DNA of 64,000 bases from Schistocerca nitens (Eukaryota > Arthropoda > Insecta > Orthoptera > Acrididae). This document shows, piece by piece, positions 20,371 to 32,661 of the stretch (position 1 is the stretch's first letter; the number at the start of each line of letters is the position of its first letter). The stretch covers positions 305,264,150 through 305,328,149 of the forward strand of contig NC_064619.1 of assembly GCF_023898315.1 (NCBI RefSeq), given 5' to 3'. Below the pieces are notes generated by a model. That model made no database searches. It was not told the origin of the DNA and saw only the letters and a program-made list of their open reading frames with translations. The position numbers and the translations under genes are program-made.

Positions 20371-23300
20371 GTATTGTAGCTGGACTTGAAAATACCACTT
20401 CATTTACAAGGTTCCTTTCATTTTTCAGTAGTTAAAACACGACTGGTCTGGGCTCTTACATACCCTTCATCAGATGTTATAACATTGTGCTATGACCCCA
20501 AGCGCCGAGGTGAACGAGTACAGAACTCGGTGTACTCGCAGCGAGCGCAGAGCGCATGTAAGAGCCGGAAGCCGGTCGTGTTTTAGTTACCGAAGAGACT
20601 TACAACTGAGGAGATATTTTCAACCACTGATAAAGGTGGGTAGGATAAGAAAATTTTTCAGCAACAAAATTATAGACAATTTCAATAAATATTTTTAACT
20701 ACGTAACTAAGTAGGAGAAAATTAAGATCTGATTACTTAGTTTTTAAATAGATTACAGTGTCCAAGAAAAGCGTTCCAAAAAAACTGCTTGCTAAACACA
20801 GCAGTAAATTTTTCATAACTTCTCGACACAGTAGTGTCCAAAATAATGGTTTAAATTCTTTGGCACATAGCTCGTTGTCGCGACAGTGTTGAGAGCTAGC
20901 GATTGCAGGCGATATTCCTGCTGAGATTACCAACAATATATCAGTTATGGGCAGCACCTCTTCCTGTCATGTGACTTTAAATAAACTCGGCGTCCACGTG
21001 ACTACATGACGCGTTAGGCCAGGAACACAAGGTCGTAAGAGGTCACGTGAAAATGAGATTTACTGCTATAAATTATGCGTTACCGAAACGAATCATAGCA
21101 TTAATCAATGAACACTGTATTGTACATTTATTGACATAATATTGCTTGAGCATAAAAATCGGTTTGTGGGAAAAACTAAATATAAGTATCTAGAATTCCA
21201 TTGAATTGTACCGATTCAGTGCCAGGGAGACGAGCATCCAAGTACTCACATATATGGAAAGAATATACTGGGATTGAGGATACGAACTGCAGTCACACAA
21301 AGACGATAAAGTTGAGCCATTTAATTTAATTATGTCAACAAAAACACCAGTTTCTAATAGAATTTTATGCCGTTGATATCCAAAGTTTTCGGGGCCCTTA
21401 TTATTTAAAAAGCAAGATAATTTTCTAACAAAAACGAAATATCATGATGCATGAAATACATTTACAAAGCGACGAAGAATCTTAAAAGAAAGTTTTATTT
21501 GTTACAGTATCTGCACGGATAACCTAAACCACACTAGTAAACTGGACTTATTTAACGTCTCCTGTATGAGTCAACACTGACACTAAAACTTCGAAGGAGA
21601 ATGTTAATTCACAGGTTTCATTTTTACTGTAATTATAAGATTTGTAACTTTTAAGTTTCTCCAAGACAAACTTCTTCAGACAATCTGCGAAATACAGTCC
21701 GGATGTCTGTTGTAAAATGAGATTACTCTGAACACAACTGTCGTGTGGAAGACATCTGTACTCGTTACACAAAGATGCCTCAGAGGATTTATGTTGTGTG
21801 TCAGCAGAGAGGGTCAATCGATTTGACGACTGTCTTTCAGCAGCAACTGAGTGGCAGAAGCTAGATGTTTGATGATGTCTTACCTTCTGACAGCTGTTGT
21901 CGCTCCGTATTCTTATTGCATTTGACGGTTTTCTTTAGATGTTGCTGACTAGGGCCGGATGCATTCACGTTGCTCGCCAGTCGCTTCGTCTCAGACTGTT
22001 GCTACGCAACGTTGTGGGCGGCTGCAGAGACCCCTTTATTGTTGAGAACTGTAGCACGGCTCTATTCGTTGTTTATTCTTAGACCTTGTGGAAAATAATC
22101 GCTACATAATGAAGGTAACTGTCCAGAGATAATAACAGGGTGTAACCAGGCTGGATGGACCTGTCACCCCTGAAGATAAACAGAACGGAGAAGAGAAAGG
22201 AAATAGCAAATGGAAAAGAAAAGCGGAAAATCTTTAAAATCTTTCAGTCAAATGAACTAATTCGTTATGTCCGGATAATCAAAGCCGTTTCTAGAAATCC
22301 TTAAGAGGTAAAAATACGAGATTTATTCAACTTCTTCACCCAGGTCAAAGATCAATCTGCAGTATTACTTTAACATTTGTTGATTGAACCTATAGAACGA
22401 AAGGAACTTGATGTTAGTAAATGTTGCGGCCAAGATTAAGGCGTATACACCTGTACGCATAAAGAGGAAAAAAGAAAAGCAACTTCCAATTTAAATTTAG
22501 TTGTTACAGACACTGTAGAAACCAATCGAGAAACAGCTCCGCATTTCGGAACATCTAAAAATGTTTTAACCGCACAGCGCTGCGATGGCAAAATGTAAAA
22601 ATTACGAAGAAATCGGGCATCGAAATATTCCGATGGTGAAAGTCGAAAATTTGTGCAGAACCAGGATTTCCCGCGTAACACAAGCGGCTGCCGTAAGCGT
22701 CTACAGTCATCTGGACACGCTTTCTCTCCGGCCCAAATTCTCAACCTGTTGTCTGTGATGTGTGTTCTGTCAGACATGGCCGACAGAACGGGCAACATAA
22801 CACGTACCTATAGCATAATTATTTAAAACTTGGTCCGTGAGTACTTCGAAGATAACGCTAAAGACTCTTTACTCAAAGCATTGGGCTCGCATATACGTCG
22901 CATCATCTGTGCACTTAAATATATTTGCTGACGTACTTCTTGCGAATGAGAAACTAAAGTTAGATAATAAAAAACGTAAATGAATCGGACAGCATTGTTA
23001 TGCTATATAATGTACTGAAAATAATCACTCGTACAGTACCTAAAGACTTGACATCAGACAGTAATGACTTTCCAACAGTATAACTAGAATAAACTCGCAT
23101 TCTCTGACAAACGAATAACAACATCTAAACTTAGAATGATGCTTTAGTTATCCAATGATTGAAAGCATTTATTCATAACAATACACCTGATTTTAGGCAA
23201 TGGAGTAGGTTGCAGACGCATACGCTACAGTGGTTTTGGTAAGAACATCATCGCAGCTGTTCTGTACAACATCTGGCAGACCTCATATCGACGTATGATC

Positions 23301-25928
23301 AACGTGTGATTGTTGTACAGGCTTAGCGCTCTTTTTCCGAGCTAAAAATATTTTAAAAAGTGAAACTTACACACGAACAGTAACTGGGTTGGCAACATTG
23401 TCGGTACGAGAATGGTGGTGTGCATGCTCACAGGGTTGCAGACTGGCGACCGAAAGTAACTGAAATTCAGAAAAAAGAAAACATTAACTGGCGGAACTCG
23501 ACGCAAGACACTGTAAATCTCTGAGAATGTGCTTGGAGAGTTCCAAAAGTTGTCTTCCAGTGCAGAACTACACCTATTCTTTACGCACCTATGTATCTAT
23601 CACTAAGAGATCGTGCAGACAGCGTTAACATCTCGCCTAGAGGCGTTCAGTCAGCAATTCCCCCACGCTCCATCTGTCCATCGAACAAGAACAGACTGTA
23701 ATATGTGGTCAAATAAAAATTGTCCCCTGCCAGTCACATTCTAGTGGTTCGCAGAGTGTAATTCACTGTCTGGATACATCCTCAGAAAATTAAAGATCAC
23801 GGACTATTGGTTCTTCTAAAACAATAGACCAGTTTTCACATACAAGAACGAGAGAAGCTTATTTAAGTAAGACAAAAATTCATTGCACTAAACAGTTTAA
23901 GTTTTTACATAGATGTTCATACGAATGTACTTCTGTCTAATTATCTTTTCGTTTCTATTTCGTCTTACAATACAGTTTTAGATATTATGTCACTGTTTAC
24001 GAGGATATTCTGTGTAGTAATTTGTGTCTTCTCTACAAAAGACACCAAGTTCCAGTCTCTGAAACCTGAGGAAAACCTCTTTAAATTTATCATCATTCTA
24101 GAAAATTTAAAAACCTCTTTTTTTGGGAAACGGTATTAGGATACCTTAAGTAAATGTCAGGCTGATGTTACTATGACGCATTCCATTAGAATATTACCTT
24201 CTCTTCATACACTCATCACTGAAAATGGGTATTAGTTCTCTTTAAATGAATTTAAATTATTTTAGTATCAAAGGATTCAAGTTACGTTTGGCAACAGATC
24301 ATTGGGTATTAACATATGAAATATTAAAATACAAATACATAGATTCAAAATTTATTTAGTAGTTACATGTGAGGAACCAATGAATTCAGATCTTCAAAAA
24401 ATACGTACTAGCATTCCATTCATTGATCATGTTCTACTGTGAAGTCTGAAACTGTTCCAAACCAATCTACGTCATCTTCAGTCTCAGTACTGGAATTTGG
24501 TTTCCTATAAAAAGACCAGTCATCTTTTGGTGTGAGGTTACGAACAGATTCGAGACCCTTGAGCGTTTCCTGGCTTATTGGCTTTCATTCAAACAATAGT
24601 GAAATCAGCCTAGCCCAATTAAATCTATCTGATCTTTTGCCTTGTTGTTACCTGGTAACTCGTATCTACTGGATGGAAATTTTGTTGTGACAAGCTAGTT
24701 TTCATTTGAAGGACAAATGGTTTGCTCCTGTCGAGTTTAATAGCACGAACTATGAGTCACCGAACTTTCTTGCCCTCAGGGTTCATCTTCCCATTTGTGG
24801 TATATTTTTCAATTTTCTCAGTTCCTTTCAAGTTATCCTTCTGCATTCGTGTCACGACAGATTTTTTCCTTTTTCGAATTTCTTACATCTCTCATTCGTT
24901 TTGTTGATATTCCCGAGGTTTTCATAAACGTTTCCCTACAAACATGCACTCAAAGTAGATTGTAATATCTGACGTACTGCCTTCTGTCAGAGGACGATCT
25001 CTTCCTTTTAGTGTTCACCTCTACAAAAAGTGCAGTAATGAAAGGTCTATGGCAATCATGAGATACTGAGTCTCAAAAAAGTTTAAATACTTTGTTTCTG
25101 GATTCACTACGAACCTTACCTTTGCATCTTCTTGGGCAGTTGCAGCTAAAATCGTTATAGAACTTTAAATTAAGATACACATATCCGAAAATGAAAAATG
25201 TGGTTTGTTTCTGTCCTTGAGTTTCTTCCCTCACTGAAATGTTTGACCTACAAGCTTCCTTTCATTTTCCTTTTTAAGTCTACCTGCTCCTTTATTTGGA
25301 GTTGTTTCTTCACAGTTAATACTCATGTCCCTTTTCATGGTACCTTCGTCCTCGTCTACATTTCCATTCTCATTCCATTTCTCATCACTCAAGTCTGAAT
25401 AATTTGGAATGTAGTCTAGATTTTGTGCGCTATCATTACATTGTTCAAAATCGCATCCATGTATATTTCGGTAGTATATGGCTACATGATTAGGTACTTC
25501 AGTCTAAAAATAAGAACAGTGGAAATATATTACATCATGCCACACATTCCTCACTGTAACCTTTTGTGCTGGATATTCTGTTCGCCTTACATTCCAAACC
25601 TGAACAATGTCTAACCATTAGGGCTCTGAGTGTTTGGTATTACCGATATTTGTGCAATATGTTAAAAACTTTATTTCAAGTATGGAAAACGTAAGTAACA
25701 GATAATACATTAGAAAACTATACCTAAAACGTTTGTGAAATCGATGTGTGAACATGAAATCGTATATTCGTGCAATTACCCTGAAAAGAGCAATTTATTG
25801 ATCTCCCTCATATAAAATGTGAAAACTGGAATCTGATAAAAAGTACAATTATCTGTTGTTGAATGAGCAATCACCATTAATCACAACGCTGCTAATAATA
25901 ATGACTAAAAATACTTTAACACACTTTG
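20371..25928. other. 5.5 kb AT-rich stretch with no recognised gene or element
   Basis: I read both strands for RT, transposase, nuclease and SINE signatures and found none. The longest open stretch is 120 codons on the minus strand (22436-22798); it has no recognisable domain and no supporting splice or promoter context. This may be ordinary intergenic or intronic DNA or very old repeats. Confidence 0.4.
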
Positions 25929-26603
25929 TAACGTCCCCTTAGAAAAATTAATGAATTAATGTGCTGGTAAGCCCCTACGTTATTTCATTTTCAAACAGCT
26001 GAGCAGAACTGACCGTACTCACACATTTCGCATTTCGCTCTTTACCTATTCTGATCAACACTACAATGACACACAATATTTTTAGCGCAACGCAATCTGA
26101 CTTTCAATAATCCCTACAAAAGTATGGCCCTGACTAACATTAACCTATACCTTTCCCAAATCACTTGCCTCACAAAAATTTTCGTTACTCAAGCTACTGC
26201 AATACAGCGAGCGCCAATAATGCCAGCTAAATAAAAGATTCAAACTACTGAAGGCACTAACTACTGATAAGCGTAGTTAGCAAATGAAAGATTTTGATAG
26301 AGAACAAACAATGTATTTACCTTAATAGTGTTCAAAAGTCATAATATATATAGCAGTTCACGACATCCAGTCTTACAAATTTCAAAACTCCGCCATTTCT
26401 CTCCCCACATCCACCACTGCTGGCGGCTCACCTCCAACTGCGCAACGCTACGCGCTGTTAACAGCCAACAGCCCAACACTACAATAGCGAATATTACAAC
26501 AATGCCACCCAGCCACAAACTGCACACAGCACAGCCAGTGATTTTCATACAGAGCGCTACGTGGCGTTACCAATATAAAAACCTAAACAGCCTACTTACA
26601 TAG
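25929..26603 (+). repeat. LTR-like repeat, complete unit
   Basis: It begins TGTAACGTCCCCTTAG and ends CTAAACAGCCTACTTACA at about 26603, giving the TG...CA ends of an LTR. It is the reverse complement of the unit at 1724-2280, with good similarity throughout (for example AGCGAGCGCCAATAATGCCA against the 2080-2110 region). About 90 bp near the start (25945-26040) do not match and may be an insertion. Confidence 0.65.
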
Positions 26604-27025
26604 CCCCCATGCTCCCCACAAAAAATTTTACAAATTGTTTTGGGCAGTGGCCAATACAGATTTGAAAAAAAAAATTCATATTTACAATAACAAAGAAATC
26701 AAATGCACACACTTACTGATACAATGTTGGTCAAAAGCAAAGAGTTTTTCACAGTCCATAAAGACAGTCCTGATCATTGATCACAGTATTAATTACAATT
26801 TTTATGCACAAAGTCTGAGCAGTAAAAGAAAATGCACGTGCAAGTAGTGGATTTCCATGCGTCTTGAAGGAGTAGTGTTGTCCTTCCAACGGAAAGACAG
26901 TTCTGACTCTAGACATGTAGACAGGTAATGGGCCACAACAGAGCAAACCCACAGCAGAGTCAGTCATTTTCATACAGAGCGCTACGTGACGTTACCAATA
27001 TAAAAACCTAAACAGCCTACTTACA
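26604..27025 (+). repeat. internal piece plus second truncated LTR-like end
   Basis: After the first unit comes non-coding sequence starting TAGCCCCCATGCTCCCCAC. Then at about 26960-27025 the last 65 bp of the unit recur (CATACAGAGCGCTACGTGAC to GCCTACTTACA). The arrangement is unit, internal remnant, unit end, as left by an LTR element that lost most of its interior and most of one LTR. I recall the TAGCCCCCATGCTCCCC junction from other orthopteran sequences. Confidence 0.55.
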
Positions 27026-27741
27026 ACTTGCCTTATACTCGTAACAACTGAGGGCTGATTATGTTGCGCCCTGCTCACGCTGCTACCGCCATTAATTCCA
27101 GTGTTTGTGTTAGTGGAAGTAGAGTCACAATATGTTATGCCAAAATAACCTCTAAATTATGTATCTAGCCCCTGAAATTTTTGTTTTCTTACTTTTCGCT
27201 AGTTTCAAACTTAGAAGTCTAATGTAATGAGATCAAAGCGCCAAAGCTCACTTGGCCCTGTTTAAATAAAATATGATGATTAACACTTTACTTGGTAGTT
27301 GGTACAAGTACTCACAAATGCCAGCACAGTATAGATACCACTTGGTTCTAATTAAATAAAACACTGTGTGTGTTTTGAGAGTTCATATTTTGATATATCT
27401 CTGAAACATTAAACTTATGCTTGGTTGCTTTCTTATCGAAGCCGTATAGTTGATTTATTTATTCCGGATGTGAGGTGACACATAACTAGTTCAATACAGA
27501 TTTTCATAAAAAACAGTTTAGTTTTACGTTTAATTACAACGTAGGTTGGGTAATGTGCAGTATTTGTTACATGCAAAGATATTGTGCCGAACAGTTTCTT
27601 CATTTAACAACAAATCATAACAAATTGTTATGATTATATTTCATTTTACTACAATATTAAAAATAAAAATGACTTGAAAAGAGCTTTTGTTGTTTATTTT
27701 AAATTTTCCTCCAGTCGGAAGAGAGGATCCAAGGTGCAGTA

Positions 27742-27792
<51 letters not shown>

Positions 27793-27869
27793 GGGTATGG
27801 ACGGGGTGGAGTTGGGAATGGGGAGGTTACGGGGTGCAGGAGGGGCGCGAAGATCCACCTGATGTATTT
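27026..27869. other. no gene; contains a GT microsatellite
   Basis: AT-rich sequence followed by a (GT)n run at about 27745-27788. The several open frames through the run are artefacts of the repeat. Confidence 0.45.
27745..27788. repeat. (GT)n microsatellite
   Basis: About 22 GT dinucleotides, followed by a G-rich stretch. Confidence 0.97.
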
Positions 27870-28310
27870 GCCCCAGATTCGTGAAGACTATAGGTATACA
27901 GCCGATACCTACAAGCCTACTGTAACTGAACACCACACATTATTCTCACTACTCACGTTTGGGCAATCAGTATTTTCCTGGTAAGTGATGAATTACCCTA
28001 GGAAATTATTCCATAATACATTATTAAGTGGAAATACGCAAAATCTGTTAGATGGTTGATTAGTCTGTTTCCAACACTAGCAGTTATACGAAGAGCGTAA
28101 GTAGCTGAACTTAACTGCTTGAGTAGGTCAGTACTATGCTTCTTCCAGTTCGAGTTTTCATCACTGTGTACACCCAAAAATATCTGTTGTACAGAACAGA
28201 AAACAGTGTGTTTTTTCAGAAGTAATTAAGAGTTTATTAACAGAAAACGACTTAATAATTCCTAGGGAAGCTTCATTAACATTTCAAAGTGATACTTTCT
28301 CTATGACGCC
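27870..28310 (-). pseudogene. LINE reverse transcriptase post-palm fragment
   Basis: The minus strand gives IFLGVHSDENSNWKKHSTDL, LLKQLSSATYALRITASVG and FHLIMYYGIIS, then GNSSLTRKILIAQ (about 28180-27930). In arthropod LINEs the corresponding text is FLGVxIDxxLNWKxHIxxL followed by YALRxL and YFHSIMxYGIxxWGNS, so the match is clear. One stop replaces a residue just before GNSS. The DNA between it and 28310 on the 5' side is more eroded. The mariner tail begins immediately next to it. Confidence 0.75.
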
Positions 28311-28319
28311 ATTTATAAC

Positions 28320-28548
28320 GGGCAGTCAAATGAAAACGACGCAGGTGGGAGAAAAGTAACTAAACTGTTCATTATTTCAAAAGTAATCGACATAATATCT
28401 GTTAATACATTTATCGCACTGTGAGACAAGACAACCGATGCCTTCATCGGAAAATGTTTGCGTCTGCTTAGGGAAGCATTATTGGAGCCATGCCTGCCGC
28501 TCTACGTCTTTCTTTAGGGCTCCAAAAATATGGTGAAACGTCTGCATA
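28320..28548 (-). pseudogene. mariner-like transposase C-terminus and inverted end
   Basis: On the minus strand from 28548 the frame reads FHHIFGALKKDVERQAWLQ, then after one stop FPKQTQTFSDEGIGCLVSQC and DKCINRYYVDYF, terminating about 28375. This is the C-terminal end of a mariner transposase (the HxFGxLKK and DxxxxRxxxYxxY motifs). The element end GGGCAGTCAAATGAAAACG (28320-28338, plus strand) looks like a mariner terminal repeat. The catalytic region and the other end are missing. Confidence 0.75.
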
Positions 28549-28818
28549 TAAGACGTTCCATTAATCTTGGAAGGTAACTTTATATTGTGCTGTAGCTGGT
28601 ACTTTGGGGTTTCTTAGTTGCCAGAAGGTTTCCTTAACTGTTGAGGGCATTTTAGCCAACGTTAGCTCTACTACTAAACTGGAGAGACTATTCAAAGGCA
28701 TCTTTGCCTAGAAAACCCTGACGCTCTTTGGTGGAGTCGCCATATTGTAACAGGACAGTAATACAAAGTATTTCTAGTCGTTCTTCTGCTTGTGATTCTG
28801 TTTCTTTTTTTAACAAAC

Positions 28819-31240
28819 ATGAGTAAGAGCTGTGTTGCATATGGATGCAGTAATCGATGGACAATAAGTGGTCATCAGTGTCACCTGTAAGTTAGATAGG
28901 TTTTAACATATGGTAAAGGAAATAGTGTTCGAGAAATTCAAATAGTGTAATAAGATATCTAAGATATTTTCAGTTTTTCTAACTCAGGTCCAGAACTTTT
29001 AAGGAAATTGGTGCATTCAGTATGAATGGAATACAGGACTACAGCGAAACATAGTGTCATTTGAAGGTCTCATTTTACAAAAGAATGCTACATGTTCTGA
29101 CCAGGAGCTGATAGACAGCTGCTGAAGAATGACACTATACCAAGTTTAGTCACTTTTCCAGGCCATTTGCAAGTGAAAATCAATCGAACAAGGCAATTTG
29201 TTCGAATTAAACCATCAGTTTCTGGGGTAAAACTATGTATTCAACTAGCCACTAGGAGACACATTGCTGCTAATGTATCTTTCTGAAACCTAGTACCTCG
29301 TAATTGTTGGTGACGGATTCTTTTAATTTTGTTACAGGAAATGAATGAGATCCATACGACAAATACGTTGCGTGAATCCGATGTCAATCATGAGAAGTGT
29401 GATGCAAGTATTCAGACTGATGTCTCTCACAGAGTTGTGGCTCTTAGAAAAAAGGTGAGACGATTGTAGATGAAACTGAAGCCGTGTGAAATAAAAGTAG
29501 AAATAAGGCAGAATTGATTAAAGTGCAGGAAAAAAGAAACCGTGTAAATGACAACCTGGAAAGTGTTCTTCAGGAACATTTTAGTGGCTTTCCTTTAGAC
29601 TTTTACCCAACTGAAAAATAGTGGTGCAATGAAGCATTTCAGGAGATATAGTGAACTAACCAAACTGTCTGCCCTCGCTCAGCATTTCTATTCACCTAGG
29701 GAATATGGAGGTGTACGCTCCACGTTTCTTTTGCTCCACACCAGTATTCTTTCTGACTGAGTGTCATCAGTGAACTGTGAACCTAGCTATTTACAATAGA
29801 TTTTCAACTATCTACAACATAATAACAGTGACAAATATTATCTTAAAGAGTGTGCACCTATTTTTGATAATATGTCAATTAGGAAGCAGCTTGTGTGGAA
29901 CAAGAACAAAAAAGTGTATGCAGGCTATTTTGATACGGGTAACATTGTGAATATAGATGCGAAAGAACTGGCTACTTATGCTTTAGTTTTTCAGGCAGTG
30001 TCATATACTGAAAAGTTTAAGTACCCAGTTGCATATTACTTTGTGAGTAAAATGTCATCAGATGTAATGACTGAAATTGTGAGAGTTTGTATACAAAAAC
30101 TGTTTTCTGCCAATGACAGCAATGTTCAAGCAATTCTTGATCCATGCCATATGCTGAAATTAGTTCAAAATACTTTAGCTGAAAAGAAAATTATTAACTG
30201 TGAAGCTGCAGATGTGAAGTTCACTCTCTGATTCACATGTGAATTTCTATAATAAGAAAATGAATGTCTCTTTAGCAGCCCAGACACCGAGTTCCAGTAT
30301 TGCTGATGCCATTGAATTTCTAGAGAGTTCCCAGCACTCAGATCTTCAGCACGCCTCTGCCACACTATAATTCATCAGAATTATTGACAAATTGTTTGAT
30401 GTGTGCAACTGTTGGAGAGTTCGTACTAAGGGCTTTAAACAAGCATTGAGAACTGAAAATGTAAATTACTTGACTGAATTTCTTTGTCGCGCAGAAAAAT
30501 TCCTTCAAACATTAAGGACTGATGGTGTATGTGCATAATTAAATACACCAAAACACTTCTGCTGGGATTTTTGATGTGCATAAATGATGTTAGAAAACGC
30601 TCCCAGGAGTTTCTGTTTCGGAATATTGAACATCTAAAGTATTTTTAACATGCAAACTCCCACAGGAATATCTAGAACTCTTTTTTTTTCTTGCATCTGA
30701 TCCAATTTCGGTTGGAACAATAATCCCATCACATTACAGTTCCAGTCTGCTCTGAGAACGATGTTACTGCAAGTGACAAGAGTAATGTAGATGTCATTGA
30801 AAAAGTGAGCTCTTTCAGTGTTCATGAATTCATGTGCCATAAGAAGCAAAGTATAAGTCACTGGTGGTAGTAAAGATACTAGTTACTTTGAGGAACTTGA
30901 TTCAACACTACTCACTGAATACCAGTAGAACATTACTTATTATATAGCAGCATACGTTGTGAGAAAAATTATGTAATTGTTAAGATGTACTGAGTGCAGA
31001 GAACTTATTATTGTTCCCTACATGTGCGTAAATGATCACACTTACTGTGTGGCAAATCCAGTTGCCTTTACTATGAAGGCTGACAGGGCTGGTATCCTTC
31101 ACCCATCTGTAGCAGTGTTTCAAATAGTGCAGCATACAGAAAAATGTTTTCGTTCTGCTCTAGTGAGATTTAATTTAAACTCAAACCATTTTTTGACAGT
31201 CTTATTAATTCTGTCTGTGGTTTCTTTGGTGAACTAACCA
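28819..31240 (+). pseudogene. P-element-type transposase with THAP domain, broken
   Basis: At 28819 an ATG opens MSKSCVAYGCSNRWTISGHQ, the first half of a THAP zinc finger (C..A..C.N), followed by a plausible splice donor (CTGTAAGT). The second THAP half lies at about 29050-29165 (SHFTKECY and DTIPSLVTFPGHLQ, one substitution-stop). Then come a coiled region, LSALAQHFYSPREYGG (about 29670-29710), and the open block 29872-30231 with MSIRKQLVWNKNKKVYAGYF, EKFKYPVAYYFVSKMSS and ILDPCHMLKLVQNTL, the P-transposase core. At 30961-31240 the C-terminal block YIAAYVVRKIM...CTECREL appears. P and THAP9 transposases cut DNA with an RNase-H-like domain and GTP. Stops and frameshifts abolish function. Terminal repeats were not found. 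Confidence 0.85.
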
Positions 31241-31338
31241 ATGTATTTGGCAAAGCGCATATGCTAGTGTCTGCCATTGACTGTGAATACATGTATGTGT
31301 CACAGTTGCTACGACTTAATGATACTGTGAACCTTCAG

Positions 31339-31339
<1 letters not shown>

Positions 31340-31373
<34 letters not shown>
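31340..31373. repeat. (TA)n microsatellite
   Basis: An alternating AT run just downstream of the P-type pseudogene. Confidence 0.95.
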
Positions 31374-32263
31374 TGAATGAAGTAAAATAATAAATATAAA
31401 TTAAAATTTGATGTTTACATGTTACTAATGTGACCACCTACCCCCTTCCCCAAACTTTTTGTCTCTAAATTGTTAACATAACCTGTAAGGGATTTACATT
31501 AATATTAGGAGCTATAATAAGCAACAAAGTAATCATTTAGCAGTTTTGTTGCCTAATGATGTGTATAGAACTTTTCTTGTTAGGTGTAGAGAGAAATGCA
31601 CTTTGCATCAAATGTGTTAGTGCGTGAATGTTCGTCACATACCTGATGAGGTAACTACAATAAGAAATTTTTCATGTCAATGTTTTGGTCACTTTGTATC
31701 ACCACATAGTTTAGTAACTAAGGAAATAAAATTGGAAAAGGGAAAAAGAAAATATGTCGCGCAGAGGTAAGATTTTTGAGAAGCATAACTTCTCAACAGC
31801 TTTAGCGGCAATACAGAAATTACATATGTAAACACAGCAGAATAATTGCGAAACTGATCACTCAGGAAAGGGTTAAGAGGTACAAGGCAGTAGCCAACAG
31901 CGAAATATAAATTAAATACACACAGCGCTATATGGAGTACGTAAACGGTAGTCGTATTTTTTCTATGTAGAAGAACAAATTGACACCTTGTCCCAGTATA
32001 ACTTGGCGACTATGACGTCACGCGTCACGGGTTTGCTTCGTGTAGTTGTCTCGCCAGTTTAGTACTGAGACCAGTGGACAGCATCTGTTCTGAGGCTGGT
32101 ACAGGTAGATACCGTTATGCTGTCGGAGCTTTTCCTGGTGGCTCTGTAGACTCCCGTGACGTGGCAGGTCAATTTTACTCTTCCCTAAGACGCCGATGAG
32201 TAAGGATGCTCGGAGTAGTGTGTCCGGTAAGTCGAAGTACGATTATTTATTTAATCGTATGGT
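31374..32263. other. no recognised gene; probably flank and 3' UTR of the nested LINE
   Basis: No coding signal. The right-hand part abuts the LINE tail repeat at 32264-32333 and may be where that LINE inserted. Confidence 0.35.
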
Positions 32264-32333
32264 GATTTTATACAATATACAGTTGATATAAGACAAGTGA
32301 TTTTATACAGAATACATATGATACAAGACAAGA
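32264..32333 (-). repeat. two 35-bp tandem units, likely LINE 3' tail
   Basis: GATTTTATAC begins both units (32264-32298 and 32299-32333), which differ at several positions. Short tandem repeats at the 3' end are common in non-LTR retrotransposons. This stretch sits where the 3' end of the LINE at 45030-46815 would fall if the nested DNA transposon were removed. Confidence 0.7.
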
Positions 32334-32661
32334 TTAAACCTTAAGCGGCTCCGGAAAGGCTCAAAACCATGAAAAGTTCAATTTTTACTTTTTTGCGTTT
32401 TCTGAATCTGCAGACTATTACCTTTTAATAGATATATAATTTATTCAATTCCGAAGACTACAACTATTTTTAAATTTTTTTTGAAATGTGTTCTACATGG
32501 GCGTGACCCACTGTGGCGCTGTTAAACTGCTATCAAATGGTGTTATTATTAACGTCCGTGTTCATCAGGTACATTTTAGTGATGTGAGATAAAGTATGTG
32601 TTGTGGCTAACCTGTGATGGTTCAATATATATCGCTGGTGTGATTGTCGATTGTTTCATGT

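Noticed and set aside
22436..22798. 120-codon minus-strand open frame
   Set aside because: No domain, no plausible splice or promoter context, and of a length expected by chance in this much sequence.
27674..27984. Several open frames of VCVCVC or HTHTHT type
   Set aside because: They are produced by the (GT)n microsatellite.
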